The notes under the pieces are model-generated. The model searched no databases, was not told where the DNA came from, and saw only the letters and a program-made list of their open reading frames with translations. A program made the position numbers and the translations under genes. This document shows, piece after piece, positions 1 to 8,532 of a stretch of 64,000 nucleotides of DNA. Origin of the DNA: Streptomyces sp. 840.1 (lineage in GTDB: Bacteria > Actinomycetota > Actinomycetes > Streptomycetales > Streptomycetaceae); contig NZ_RJUU01000001.1 in the NCBI RefSeq assembly GCF_003751445.1, positions 4,035,001 to 4,099,000 of the forward strand, written 5' to 3'. How positions within the stretch are numbered: position 1 is the stretch's first letter; each line of letters starts with the position of its first letter.

Positions 1-233
1 GCGAGCAGGTGCCGGACCGTGGACCCCTCCGGGCCCGCCGGCTCGTCGAGCTCGACCGCGCCCTCCTCGTACGCCACCAGCGCCGCGTAGGCGGCCAGCG
101 GCTTGGTGACGGAGGCGAGCGGGAAGCGGTGCGCGGTGGGACCGTGCGTCCCGAGGACGGTCCCGTCCGCTCGTACGACGGCCGCCGCCGCGGTGGGGAC
201 GGGCCAGTTCTCGATCATCGCCAGGCTCTGCAT
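1..233 (-). CDS. Serine hydrolase / beta-lactamase family protein (N-terminal fragment, cut by window edge)
   Basis: This is the first 77 or so residues of a protein that runs off the left end of the window. The start is the ATG at 233. The segment SVTKPLAAY carries the SxxK motif of class C beta-lactamases, penicillin-binding proteins and related esterases; its serine would be the acylated nucleophile. There is no signal peptide in the visible part, so a cytoplasmic hydrolase is more likely than a secreted resistance enzyme. The substrate cannot be inferred. It is divergent from the MerR gene, with a long inverted repeat between them. Confidence 0.8.
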   Translation of the reverse strand, partial: MQSLAMIENWPVPTAAAAVVRADGTVLGTHGPTAHRFPLASVTKPLAAYAALVAYEEGAVELDEPAGPEGSTVRHLL

Positions 234-245
234 GCGTACGAGACT

Positions 246-308
246 AGGGCCTTTCGTTTGGATCATGCCGGACACCGCGAGCCCGGCATGATCCAAACGA
301 AAGGCCCT
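246..308. repeat. 26-bp perfect inverted repeat between divergent genes
   Basis: The arms 246-271 and 283-308 are perfectly complementary over 26 bp, with an 11-nt loop. The element lies upstream of both flanking genes, so it is not a normal 3' terminator for either. It could be a mobile palindromic (MITE/REP-like) element or a strong insulating hairpin. There is no transposase nearby. Confidence 0.85.
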
Positions 309-350
309 GGGGTCTGTCAGGTGTCGGCCGAAACTCGGCTCCGGTTGCGC

Positions 351-381
351 TTGCTTCGAGTGCACTCCAAGGTTCTAGCGT
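351..381 (+). promoter_or_regulatory. MerR-type promoter with 19-bp spacer
   Basis: A -35 box TTGCTT (351-356) and a -10 box TAGCGT (376-381) are separated by 19 bp. This over-long spacing is the hallmark of promoters that MerR proteins activate by DNA twisting. The spacer contains the palindrome GAGTGCACTC (358-367). The -10 box ends 6 nt before the ATG at 388, so the transcript is probably leaderless. Confidence 0.75.
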
Positions 382-387
382 GGAGGC

Positions 388-855
388 ATGACGGTGATGG
401 ATACCACGACGACCCCGACGAGGACCGATATCTGCGTATCGGCCCCCAAGGCGTATCCGCGTCCCGAGGGGCGGGACCAGTACACGATCAGCGAGGTGGT
501 CGCCTTCACCGGGCTCACCGCGCACACGCTGCGCTGGTACGAGCGGATCGGGCTGATGTCGCACGTCGATCGGTCACACACAGGACAGCGCCGTTTCACC
601 AACCGTGACCTGGACTGGCTGAACTTCGTCGGCAAGCTGCGGCTGACCGGGATGCCGGTCGCCCACATGGTCCGTTACGCGGAACTGCTGCGCGAGGGCG
701 ACCACACCTTCGAGGAACGCCAGGAACTGCTGGAGGCGACCCGCCGCGACGTACGGACGCGGATCGAGGAGCTCCGGGACACCCTCGCGGTACTCGACCA
801 CAAGATCGACTTCTATGCGGGCGCCCGGCGGGCGCCGGAGAGGCCCAGTGCCTGA
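388..855 (+). CDS. MerR family transcriptional regulator
   Basis: A 155-residue DNA-binding activator/repressor. The MerR winged helix starts near residue 31 (YTISEVVAFTGLTAHTLRWY), followed by ERIGLM and a C-terminal dimerisation coiled coil (about residues 105-145). No cysteine cluster is present, so metal sensing is unlikely; this subfamily commonly controls oxidoreductase genes. Its TGA overlaps the ATG of the aldo/keto reductase (TGATG at 853-857), so the two are translationally coupled. It probably autoregulates through the 19-bp-spacer promoter just upstream. The start at 388 is taken from promoter position; GTG 394 and ATG 397 are in-frame alternatives. Confidence 0.92.
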   Translation: MTVMDTTTTPTRTDICVSAPKAYPRPEGRDQYTISEVVAFTGLTAHTLRWYERIGLMSHVDRSHTGQRRFTNRDLDWLNFVGKLRLTGMPVAHMVRYAELLREGDHTFEERQELLEATRRDVRTRIEELRDTLAVLDHKIDFYAGARRAPERPSA

Positions 856-1871
856 TGACTGACAACAAGATCGCCACCGTGGAGCTCGGCAGGGGCGGAC
901 CGCAGGTCGGCGTCCAGGGCCTCGGCTGCATGGGCATGAGCGAGTTCTACGGGGACACCGACGAGTCCTCCGCACGCGAGACGCTGGAGACCGCCCTGGC
1001 GGCCGGCGTCACGCTCTTCGACACCGCGGACATCTATGGCAGCGGCGCCAACGAGACGTTCATCGCGCCGTTCGTCGGCGCGCACCGGGACGAGATCACC
1101 CTCGCCACGAAGTTCGCCATCGAGCGCCGGGACGACGACCCGCACTACCGGGGCATCCGCAACGACCCCGCGTACATCCGGCAGGCCGTCGAGAACAGCC
1201 TGCGCCGGCTGAACACCGAGGTGATCGACCTCTATTACATGCACCGCCGTGACCCGGCCGTGCCGCTGGCCGAGTCCGTCGGCGCGATGGCCGAGCTGGT
1301 CCAGCAGGGCAAGGTCAAGCAGCTGGGCCTGAGCGAGGTGACCGGCGCCGAGCTGCGGGAGGCGCACGCCGTGCACCCGATCGCCGCCCTGCAGTCCGAG
1401 TGGTCCCTCTTCAGCCGGGACAGCGAGCGCACCGCGGTGCCCGCCGCCGTCGAGCTCGGCGTGACCGTCGTGCCGTACTCGCCGCTCGGCCGGGGCTTTT
1501 TGACCGGGGCGTTCGCGGACGCGGGCAAGGACCTGTCGAAGAACGACTTCCGGCAGTTCCAGCCGCGCTTCACCGGCGACAACGCGAAGACGAACGCCGC
1601 CCTGCTGGAGCCGGTCCGCAAGATCGCCGCCGCTCACGGGGCGACCGCTGCCCAGGTGGCGCTGGCCTGGGTGCAGCAGCGCGCCCAGGTGCACGGTCTG
1701 ACCGTGGTGCCGATCCCGGGCACCCGTAAGAGCAGCCGCCTGCTGGAGAACGTCGGCGCCACCCGGATCACCCTGACGTCCGAGGAGCTGGCCCAGCTGG
1801 AGCCGATCGCCGGCCAGGTCGCCGGGGACCGCTACCCGGACATGAGCTCGACCGCCACCGCCCGCGAATGA
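855..1871 (+). CDS. Aldo/keto reductase
   Basis: A 338-residue NADPH-dependent (beta/alpha)8 oxidoreductase. The AKR catalytic tetrad is visible: Asp56, Tyr61 (in FDTADIYG), Lys86 (LATKF) and His130 (YYMHR). The C-terminal PIPGTRKSSRLLENVGA segment is the coenzyme phosphate-binding region. The GLGCMGMSEFYG start resembles the AKR13 / plant-type auxin-induced-like subgroup, which reduces reactive aldehydes and ketones. It is the second gene of a MerR-controlled operon, suggesting induction by an electrophilic or oxidising compound; the actual inducer and substrate are unknown. Confidence 0.93.
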   Translation: MTDNKIATVELGRGGPQVGVQGLGCMGMSEFYGDTDESSARETLETALAAGVTLFDTADIYGSGANETFIAPFVGAHRDEITLATKFAIERRDDDPHYRGIRNDPAYIRQAVENSLRRLNTEVIDLYYMHRRDPAVPLAESVGAMAELVQQGKVKQLGLSEVTGAELREAHAVHPIAALQSEWSLFSRDSERTAVPAAVELGVTVVPYSPLGRGFLTGAFADAGKDLSKNDFRQFQPRFTGDNAKTNAALLEPVRKIAAAHGATAAQVALAWVQQRAQVHGLTVVPIPGTRKSSRLLENVGATRITLTSEELAQLEPIAGQVAGDRYPDMSSTATARE

Positions 1872-1882
1872 CCGGCCCGGCC

Positions 1883-1910
1883 GATCGCGCCCGGACGGCC
1901 GGGCGCGATC
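1883..1910. terminator. Bidirectional terminator hairpin
   Basis: A 12-bp perfect stem (1883-1894 with 1899-1910) has a 4-nt loop. It sits between the convergent aldo/keto reductase and DUF1023 hydrolase genes; its right arm runs into the hydrolase stop codon. Confidence 0.85.
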
Positions 1911-2979
1911 AGCTCTTGGGTGTGAACTGCCCCTTGACGTACGCGCCTTCGGCGATCGCGGCGAAGGCGTGCAGCGACTGCGTCCCGGGAGCGAAGTAGC
2001 CGGTGTGCCCGTGCGCGTCGGCGGCCGGCACCCGGCGGGCGCCGAACGCGGCGGACGTCGGATCGGGGCCGTGGCCGAGACCGGCGAACTCCACGTTGGG
2101 CACCTTGTCGATCCAGTCGCTGGGGTCCTTGGCGGCCCACACCCGGGCATCGGTGTGCAGGGCGCGGACGTTGGCGGCGCGCATCCCGGGCGACCCGAGG
2201 ACGACCAGATCCGTGGCGCGCAGCCGGGACGCGGCGAGGCCGCAGACCACGGAGCCGTAGCTGTGGCAGAACACGGCGGGCGTGGGCAGTCCGTCGGCGG
2301 CCAGCCCGTCGTCGAACCGGGTCAGCCGGTCGGCGCCGGCCTTGGCGAGGGAGCCGGTCGCCGCGTCCACGCCGAGGCCGACGGGCGTGGTGTACCCGGC
2401 CCAGGCGATCACGGCACTGCCCCGGCCGGTCTGCGCGTAGAGGGAGCTGGCCATGCCCGCCGGGGTGCCGTACACATCGGTCCGGCGGTCGAAGGTCCCG
2501 GCGTCGATGTCCGAACCCGGCACCACCACGGACACCTGCCGCGCTGCCCTCAAGTCGCCGAAGACCTCCGCCACCTGACCCCGGCCGCGCGGGTCGAACG
2601 CGAGGATCTGCCGGTGCGGGTCGGCGGCGAGATGCGCGTACCGGGGGTCGTGACCGGCCTTCAGCGCAAGGGCGTTGGCCCGGTAGCGCAGCTCGACCGG
2701 TACGCCGTCGAGGTTCCCGACGACGAGCGGGTGCCGCGTGATCAGCGTCTGACGGTCCTGCGCACTCAATCCCCGGAAGAACGCGCTCACTTCGGCCGGT
2801 GTGTCCCGTTCCGGGTCCGGCAGCTCCCGTCCCAGCACCTGGTCCGCCCGCCAGGCGGCGGCACCGGGCGGCGGCCCGGTCAGCGCCTGCTGGGCGTTGC
2901 CCGAAGCCCAGCCCGCCGTCCCGGCCACCACCGTGGTCGCCAGGGCGACCGCCACCAAGGTCCTCGCGTAACGGCGCAT
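1909..2979 (-). CDS. Secreted alpha/beta hydrolase, DUF1023 family
   Basis: A 356-residue protein with an N-terminal signal peptide (about residues 5-25, hydrophobic, ending near AGWASGNA) and a DUF1023 (Abhydrolase_8) domain over residues 140-330. The nucleophile elbow is CHSYGS, preceded by VVVPGSDID and followed by VVLGSPGM; a late GHTGYF histidine probably completes the triad. The ATG at 2979 has GGAGGG 5 nt upstream. The substrate is unknown; members are putative secreted lipases or esterases. A paralogue lies at 6330-7553 with the same motifs. Confidence 0.9.
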   Translation of the reverse strand: MRRYARTLVAVALATTVVAGTAGWASGNAQQALTGPPPGAAAWRADQVLGRELPDPERDTPAEVSAFFRGLSAQDRQTLITRHPLVVGNLDGVPVELRYRANALALKAGHDPRYAHLAADPHRQILAFDPRGRGQVAEVFGDLRAARQVSVVVPGSDIDAGTFDRRTDVYGTPAGMASSLYAQTGRGSAVIAWAGYTTPVGLGVDAATGSLAKAGADRLTRFDDGLAADGLPTPAVFCHSYGSVVCGLAASRLRATDLVVLGSPGMRAANVRALHTDARVWAAKDPSDWIDKVPNVEFAGLGHGPDPTSAAFGARRVPAADAHGHTGYFAPGTQSLHAFAAIAEGAYVKGQFTPKS

Positions 2980-3134
2980 CCGGCCCTCCCCCTCCGGCTG
3001 AGCCGGATCCCGTCACACCGTTCGGCGCGACGGGAGGAAGGTAGGAAGACAGCGGGTGCGGGGGCGTCACACCCGGGGGCCAACTGCCGGGTGATACCGG
3101 GGTAGGGGGTGTAGCAAGTCCGGCCGCGCGGGCC

Positions 3135-3818
3135 TCAGGCCTCGCCCGCCACCACCACGCCCGCCTCGTACGCGAAGATCACCGCCTGGGCCCGGTCGCG
3201 CAGATCCAGCTTCGCGAGTATCCGCCCGATGTGCGTCTTCACCGTCTGCTCCGCCAGCACCAGCTGCCCGGCTATCTCCTGGTTCGACAGCCCCCGGGCG
3301 ATCAGCTCCAGCACCTCCGTCTCGCGCGGGGTCAGCCCGTTCAGCCGCAGCGCGGCCCCGCCGCGACCGGCACCCGAGGGCCGCTGGCGGGCGAAGTCCG
3401 CGATCAGGCGCCGGGTCACCGACGGGGCGAGCAGCGCGTCGCCCGCCGCCACCACCCGTACCGCCGAGATCAGGTCCGCCGGGGGTGCGTCCTTCAGCAG
3501 GAAACCGGACGCCCCGGCGCGCAGCGCCTCGTACACGTAGTCGTCCACGTCGAACGTGGTCAGCATCAGCACCCTCGGCACATGCGTCACACCCACCGGC
3601 GGGTCCAGCAGCTCGCGCGCCGCCGCCAGGCCGTCCATCTCGGGCATCCGGACATCCATGAGCACCACGTCCGGATGGACCCGGCGGCTGACGTCGATGC
3701 CCTGGCGCCCGTCCGGCGCCTCACCGACCACATCGATGTCGGCCTGTGCCGCGAGCAGCGCCGCGAACCCCGCCCGCACCATGGCCTGGTCGTCGACGAT
3801 GATCACACGGATGGTCAA
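3135..3818 (-). CDS. LuxR/NarL-family response regulator
   Basis: A 227-residue two-component regulator. The receiver domain (residues 3-120) has the acidic pair Asp9-Asp10, the phosphoacceptor Asp55 (VVLMDVRMPEMDG) and a conserved KDAPP lysine. The C-terminal LuxR helix-turn-helix starts at LTPRETEVLELIARGLSNQ (about residues 160-215). Translation begins at a TTG (3818) that overlaps the TGA of the upstream sensor kinase as TTGA, so synthesis is coupled to the kinase. The target genes are unknown; the flanking secreted DUF1023 hydrolases are possible members of the regulon. Confidence 0.94.
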   Translation of the reverse strand: MTIRVIIVDDQAMVRAGFAALLAAQADIDVVGEAPDGRQGIDVSRRVHPDVVLMDVRMPEMDGLAAARELLDPPVGVTHVPRVLMLTTFDVDDYVYEALRAGASGFLLKDAPPADLISAVRVVAAGDALLAPSVTRRLIADFARQRPSGAGRGGAALRLNGLTPRETEVLELIARGLSNQEIAGQLVLAEQTVKTHIGRILAKLDLRDRAQAVIFAYEAGVVVAGEA

Positions 3819-5227
3819 GAGTCCTCCGGGGACGTAGCGGGAGAGGGGACGGAGGCGGCGCCCGGTGGCGTCCGCGGCGGCAGCGGCAGCCGCGCGGCCA
3901 CCCGGAAGCCCCCGTCCGGCAACGGCCCGGTGTCCAGCGTGCCGCCGGTCAACCGTACGCGCTCGCGCATCCCGACCAGCCCGTGTCCCGTCCCCGTCGT
4001 CTCCAGCGGTTCACGCGGCGAACCCGTCCGCTCCGGCCCGCCGTTGACGACCAGCACCGTCAGATGCGCGCCGTCGGAGGCCACCGACACCCGGGTCCGG
4101 GCCCCCGGCGCGTGCCGGACCACATTGGCCAGGGCCTCCTGCACGATCCGGTACGCGGACAGGTCGACCGCCTGCGGCAGCCCCGTCAGCCCGGCGGGCA
4201 GCGACAGTTCGGCCGGGAGCCCGGCCCGTACCGTCGCCTCCACCAGCTGCTGCAGCCGGTCCACGCCCGGTTGCGGCGCCCGTTCGCCCTCCGTGCCCTC
4301 GCTGCGCAGCACCGTCAGCAGCCGCCGCATCTCCCCGAGGGACTCCCGCGCGCTCGCGGCGATCGACTCGAACTCCTCGCGGACCTCGTCCGAAAGGCCG
4401 CCCAGCCGGTACGGGGCGGAGTCCGCCTGCACCGTGATCACCGACATGTGGTGCGCGACCACGTCGTGCAGCTCGCGGGCGATCCTGGTGCGCTCCTCCA
4501 GCAGGGTGCGCTGCGCCCGCTCGGCCTCGCTGATGGTCTCCTGCTCGGCGAGCCGGCGCTGTGCGACGCCCCGTTCCCGTACCGCCGCACCGATCACCAG
4601 CACCACGGCGCCGAGGATGATCAGCAACAGCGTGCTGCCGTTGCCGCGTCCGGGCGCGACCAGGCGCAGTACGAGGCTCACCGCGCCCGTCGCCAGCCAG
4701 ACGGAGACCAGGGTGCGCCGGGTCTCGCGCAGGGCGAGCGCCAGCAGCAGGAAGAGGTAGCCGAACAGTACGGGCGGCGGCCACGGCCACACGTCGTACT
4801 CCTCGGCCGGGTGTTCGAGCATGACGAGCGCGCCCACGACATCGGCCGTGAAGATGATCCACCAGGCCTGCAGCGGCCGGTGCGCCAGCATCAGCAGCGG
4901 CGCGGCCTGGGCGACGGCGAGGACGCCCGCGATCCCGGGGCTCATGCCGTACTGGCTGGTCAGGACCGAGATCGTGACCGGCACGAAGAGCACCGCGAGT
5001 GCGGTGACGACGATGTAGGGCATGACCCGCTGCCACCGCCTCGGGGCATCGGCCAGGAGCGGGGTCGGCGGATGGGAGGGGTGGGAGAGTCCGTGGGCCA
5101 TCTCGCGCAGATTGCGGCGGGCGGCGCTGAGCAGCCCGTCGGCCGCCTGCGGCGCGGACGGCGGGGGCTGGGGTGAAGTCGGCATGGGCTGCTCAGCGTA
5201 GGCAGCGCGCCCGTCCTCCGGCGTCAT
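3815..5227 (-). CDS. Sensor histidine kinase, NarL/LiaS-like
   Basis: A 470-residue membrane sensor. An N-terminal Pro-rich cytoplasmic stretch is followed by about six membrane helices (residues 70-220), with no large extracytoplasmic domain. A short coiled coil leads to the HisKA_3 dimerisation region with phosphoacceptor His254 in ARELHDVVAHHMSV. The C-terminal HATPase_c domain has the N box (VQEALANVVRHA) and G box (GTGHGLVGMRERV). It phosphorylates the partner encoded immediately downstream. The start at 5227 is uncertain; ATG 5185 would remove 14 residues and neither has a clear ribosome site. Confidence 0.93.
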   Translation of the reverse strand: MTPEDGRAAYAEQPMPTSPQPPPSAPQAADGLLSAARRNLREMAHGLSHPSHPPTPLLADAPRRWQRVMPYIVVTALAVLFVPVTISVLTSQYGMSPGIAGVLAVAQAAPLLMLAHRPLQAWWIIFTADVVGALVMLEHPAEEYDVWPWPPPVLFGYLFLLLALALRETRRTLVSVWLATGAVSLVLRLVAPGRGNGSTLLLIILGAVVLVIGAAVRERGVAQRRLAEQETISEAERAQRTLLEERTRIARELHDVVAHHMSVITVQADSAPYRLGGLSDEVREEFESIAASARESLGEMRRLLTVLRSEGTEGERAPQPGVDRLQQLVEATVRAGLPAELSLPAGLTGLPQAVDLSAYRIVQEALANVVRHAPGARTRVSVASDGAHLTVLVVNGGPERTGSPREPLETTGTGHGLVGMRERVRLTGGTLDTGPLPDGGFRVAARLPLPPRTPPGAASVPSPATSPEDS

Positions 5228-5293
5228 ACCGGAGTGCCGGTTCCGCAGGCCCCCGGCTCGTACGGGGGTATGACCCGCACCCGCGCGCGAGCC

Positions 5294-6244
5294 CTACAGC
5301 TCGGCGAGCAGCTGGGCCTTCTTCGCGCTGAACTCCTCGTCCGTCACCAGACCCGCCCGGTGCAGTTCGCCGAGGTGGTGGATCCGCTCCGCGATGTCCG
5401 CCGGGTCGCGCCGCCCGGTAGCCGCCAGGGCCGTCGTCGCGGCGGGCGCGGACTGCTTGCTGCGGACGGACTCCAGTACGGCAGCGGCGAACGGCAGCGA
5501 CTCGTGCACCGGGCCGTACCCGAGGCCGAAGATCACCGCGGCGGGGTCCTCGTCGGCCCGGGTGGGCCGGGCGGCCACCGGTTGCACGCTCCCGGCGGTG
5601 CCCGTACACAGCGCCGGGCCGCCGGAACCTGCGCCCTCGGCGGCGGCCGCACCCGCGCTCTCCAGCCCTCTGGGCACCAGCCGCAGATAGCCCTCGAACG
5701 CTTCGGGGGAGCGCCACTCGACTCCGCTCAGTTCGGTGACCGGGAACGTCTGGTCGCCCGCCTTCCACTTCTGCGACGAGGCGCCCGTCCAGAACCACCG
5801 GAAGGAGATCCGGTCCCCGTCGAAGCTGGCCCGGCCGTCGTAGGCCTTGAAGCGCATCGGCGCCTCGGGTGCCGCGACCAGGAAGCGTTCGGCGGGTTCA
5901 CCGGCGTCGGGGCCGAGCCGGGCCCGCAGCTCGTCCGCGTAGTACTCGGCGAGCGTCTCGCGCTCGGCCGGAAGCACCAGACGGTAGGGGTCGCAGCCGT
6001 CCTTCAGCTGCCCGGCCGCGGCCTCCAGCAGCGGATCGGCGCCGGGCCTCGGCACGGCACGCAGCACCACCGTGCCCCGCTTGCCCGGGGTCAGCGTCAC
6101 CGACGACAGCGCCGTGTGCGGGACGCGGCGCTCACGGAGGCTCTGGAACAGCCTCGGCGTTCGGATACCCCGTTCGAAGCGGATGAGCACGGAGTCGGTG
6201 TCGAACTCCCAGGTGGCTTGAATTCCGGCCAGCACATCACCCAT
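5294..6244 (-). CDS. DUF4429 protein with C-terminal SHOCT domain
   Basis: A 316-residue cytoplasmic protein. Two repeats of a DUF4429-type beta domain are visible (MGDVLAGIQATWEFDTDSV and later the FKAYDGRASFDGDRISFRW copy). Both are of the kind that ends in an hydrophobic strand and are linked by a variable region. The last 35 residues (IAERIHHLGELHRAGLVTD, then FSAKKAQLLAEL) are a SHOCT helix pair, a short module thought to mediate oligomerisation. The open frame extends upstream, but the ATG at 6244 gives the conserved N terminus. The function is unknown. Confidence 0.82.
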   Translation of the reverse strand: MGDVLAGIQATWEFDTDSVLIRFERGIRTPRLFQSLRERRVPHTALSSVTLTPGKRGTVVLRAVPRPGADPLLEAAAGQLKDGCDPYRLVLPAERETLAEYYADELRARLGPDAGEPAERFLVAAPEAPMRFKAYDGRASFDGDRISFRWFWTGASSQKWKAGDQTFPVTELSGVEWRSPEAFEGYLRLVPRGLESAGAAAAEGAGSGGPALCTGTAGSVQPVAARPTRADEDPAAVIFGLGYGPVHESLPFAAAVLESVRSKQSAPAATTALAATGRRDPADIAERIHHLGELHRAGLVTDEEFSAKKAQLLAEL

Positions 6245-6329
6245 GTGCCTCATCGTATGCGGCACTTGCCCGCACGTCCCCCCTCGGAGCCGACGGCAAT
6301 CCGCGATCGGACACGGCTCTCTACGCGCG

Positions 6330-7553
6330 TCAGACCGTCTCGTCGCCGGAAATTTGTTCGTGGCAGCCGCTGTCCGCCTGCGCACAGGTCACGGAACCGT
6401 AGGTGCCGACACCGATCGCGGCGAAGTTGCCGAGGCTCTCGGTCCCCGGCTCGAAATAGCCGCTGTGGCCGATCGCGTCACCTGCGGCCGCGATCCGGGC
6501 ACCGAAGGCCGGATCGACCGGATCGGCCCCGTGGCCGAGCCCGGCGACCTCCAGGTTCGGTACGTCCGCGATCCAGTCGTCGTGGTCCCGCATCGCCCAC
6601 ACATTGGCCCGGGTGTGCAGTTCGCGGGCGTTGTCGGCGCGCATGCCCGGACTGCCCGCGACCGCGATGTCGGTCACCCGGGCGGGCAGTTCGCGGGCGG
6701 CCACGCCGCACAGGACGGAGCCGTAGCTGTGGCAGAACAGCGAGACGGGCGTCCGGCCCGGGAGCGCGCCGACCAGTGCGTCGAGCCGGACCGCGCCGCG
6801 CTGGGCGAGGTTCCCGAGGGCGGCGTCCATGCCGATGCCCACGGGCGCGGTGTAGTCGGCCCAGGCGATCACGGCGGTGCGTACGCCGGGGCCCGCCGTC
6901 CGCTCCGCCGCGTACAGGGACTTGGCCATGCCGACCGGGGCGGCGTTGGTCTTGGTCCCGGTCCGCTCCAGCGTCAGCAGGTTGGTGTCGACGCCCGGTA
7001 CGACCACCGAGACCCGCTCGGCCCGGTCGAGATCACCGAAGACCTCGGCGGCGTGGCCCCGGCCCGACGGGTCGAACGCGAGGAAGTGGCGCCCCGGGGC
7101 GAGCATCGACCGGAAGCGGTCCAGCCGGCGGGCGGCCTCGGCGCGCCCGTCGGGGGAGAGCCTGGTGTCGTGCGCCCGCTGCTCCTCGACCGTGCCCGCC
7201 TGCGCGAGCGCGAGCCGGTTGGCCCGGTAACGCAGGGTGATGGGCGCGCCGTTCAGATTGCCCACCACCAGCGGGTACTCGTCCGCCAGCCGGACGCGCT
7301 GCCCGGCCGTGAGCGTGGCGAAGAAGTGCGCCAGTCTGTGCGGCCGGGCGTCGGCGGGCGGCAGCGCGCGGCCCGCTATCGATCCCTTGGCCCAGGAGGC
7401 GAGTGCGACAGTGCGTGGCTCGTCGGAGCTTTGATGACGCACGGCGGTCCAGCCAGTGGTCGCCAGCATCACGAACACAACCGCGATGGCGAGCAGGGTG
7501 CGCCATGCGGTGAGCGTCGGGGAGGAATCGAAGGAAGTCACTCCGGCCCACAT
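6330..7553 (-). CDS. Alpha/beta hydrolase, DUF1023 family (paralogue)
   Basis: About 407 residues. A signal anchor (LLAIAVVFVMLATTGW, about residues 19-38) precedes a DUF1023 hydrolase domain with the nucleophile elbow CHSYGS, VVVPGVDT and the AVAGSPGMRADN segment. It is clearly paralogous to the product of 1909-2979, which has the same order of motifs including LRYRAN, FDP-GRG and EVFGDL. It has an extra C-terminal tail with two cysteines (TCAQADSGC), which could form a disulphide outside the cell. The ATG at 7553 was chosen; an upstream in-frame start at 7598 and a downstream GTG at about 7541 are possible. Confidence 0.87.
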   Translation of the reverse strand: MWAGVTSFDSSPTLTAWRTLLAIAVVFVMLATTGWTAVRHQSSDEPRTVALASWAKGSIAGRALPPADARPHRLAHFFATLTAGQRVRLADEYPLVVGNLNGAPITLRYRANRLALAQAGTVEEQRAHDTRLSPDGRAEAARRLDRFRSMLAPGRHFLAFDPSGRGHAAEVFGDLDRAERVSVVVPGVDTNLLTLERTGTKTNAAPVGMAKSLYAAERTAGPGVRTAVIAWADYTAPVGIGMDAALGNLAQRGAVRLDALVGALPGRTPVSLFCHSYGSVLCGVAARELPARVTDIAVAGSPGMRADNARELHTRANVWAMRDHDDWIADVPNLEVAGLGHGADPVDPAFGARIAAAGDAIGHSGYFEPGTESLGNFAAIGVGTYGSVTCAQADSGCHEQISGDETV

Positions 7554-7628
7554 TAGGAGACGCGCGCCCGAGCTCGTGAAGCGGGTGACACACATCACCC
7601 GACTGTGGGGAATGGAACCCCTCTTCCC

Positions 7629-8417
7629 TCACGCTCCGTACGGGCCGCCCGTACGCTCCGCCGAGCTCGGCATCCCGCAGGTTCCGCATCCGGGCGGCGT
7701 GGCCCGCGTGTTGTGACCTTGGCCATACGCCGGGTCCGAGACATGCGGCACACGGCCGGGTCCGGACGCGTGCCAGTCCCCGGCGAGGGCCGGCCCCAAC
7801 TGGTCGAGATACGCCTCGGTCAGCGTCCGCAGCGAGTCCACGCTGGTCTCCCGGCCGTGCCCCCACAGCTGGCCGGTCACCCGTATGACCCCCGCGAACG
7901 CGGCCACGGCGACGCGCGGGCGCGGGTCCAGCTCCACGTCCAGACCCTCGCGCTCCGCGATCAGCAGGGCGATCTGGTTCTCCAGCTCGCTGCTGCGCCG
8001 CAGGTGGGCGGCGAGCAGTGAGGGCGTCGATTCGATCATCTGGTAGGTACGCATGTGGAGTTCGACCGGGATCAGGGCCTCGATGGCCTCCCCGATACTG
8101 TTCCAGGCGCAGAGGACCGCGCGGCGCATGGCCTCGAAGGGGGCCTCCGACGCGGGGCGTTGGCGCAGTTCGGCGATGAAGCGCGACTCCACCATCTCCT
8201 GGACGGCGAAGGCGGCCGACTCCTTGCCGGCGAAGTAGCGGAAGAAGGTGCGCTGGGAGACCTCCACCGCGTCGACGATCTCGTCGACGGTGGTCTCCTC
8301 GTACCCCTGGGTGGTGAAAAGATCGAGGGCGGCATGGAGCAGCGCGTCCCGGGTGCGGCGCTTCTTGCGCTCGCGCAGCCCGGTCGGATACTCGGCGGCT
8401 CGTTGCCCGTCGGTCAC
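7629..8417 (-). CDS. TetR family repressor
   Basis: A 262-residue regulator. The N-terminal TetR helix-turn-helix is at about residues 20-70 (RKKRRTRDALLHAALDLF, then VDEIVDAVEVSQRTFFRYF). The remainder is a ligand-binding helical domain. It is divergent from a DHA2 exporter gene with 115 nt between them, the classic arrangement for a drug-responsive repressor-pump pair. The C-terminal 40 residues (after HASGPGRV) are Gly/Pro-rich and probably disordered. The likely operator is the palindrome at 8505-8519, within the exporter promoter. Confidence 0.93.
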   Translation of the reverse strand: MTDGQRAAEYPTGLRERKKRRTRDALLHAALDLFTTQGYEETTVDEIVDAVEVSQRTFFRYFAGKESAAFAVQEMVESRFIAELRQRPASEAPFEAMRRAVLCAWNSIGEAIEALIPVELHMRTYQMIESTPSLLAAHLRRSSELENQIALLIAEREGLDVELDPRPRVAVAAFAGVIRVTGQLWGHGRETSVDSLRTLTEAYLDQLGPALAGDWHASGPGRVPHVSDPAYGQGHNTRATPPGCGTCGMPSSAERTGGPYGA

Positions 8418-8496
8418 TGAGCTGGTCCTCTTTTCCCGCTTTGTCCTGCTCAGCTTACCTGTGAGCTACGTGACAGTTACCGACTTGTGAAATCGT

Positions 8497-8526
8497 TTGT
8501 CAACTGTCAGCGACTGACACTAATCT
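8497..8526 (+). promoter_or_regulatory. Exporter promoter with embedded TetR operator
   Basis: The -35 box TTGTCA (8497-8502) and -10 box TAATCT (8521-8526) are 18 bp apart. The spacer holds the perfect palindrome TGTCAG-CGA-CTGACA (8505-8519), so a bound repressor would block RNA polymerase. A further TGACAG half-site lies at 8471-8476. The predicted transcription start coincides with the ATG at 8533, implying a leaderless mRNA. Confidence 0.7.
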
Positions 8527-8532
8527 CCGGGT

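Noticed and set aside
3231..5176. Long plus-strand open frames opposite the two-component genes
   Set aside because: They are antisense shadows with Arg/His/Ser-rich low-complexity composition, which high-GC codon use produces; the minus-strand proteins have full kinase and receiver motifs.
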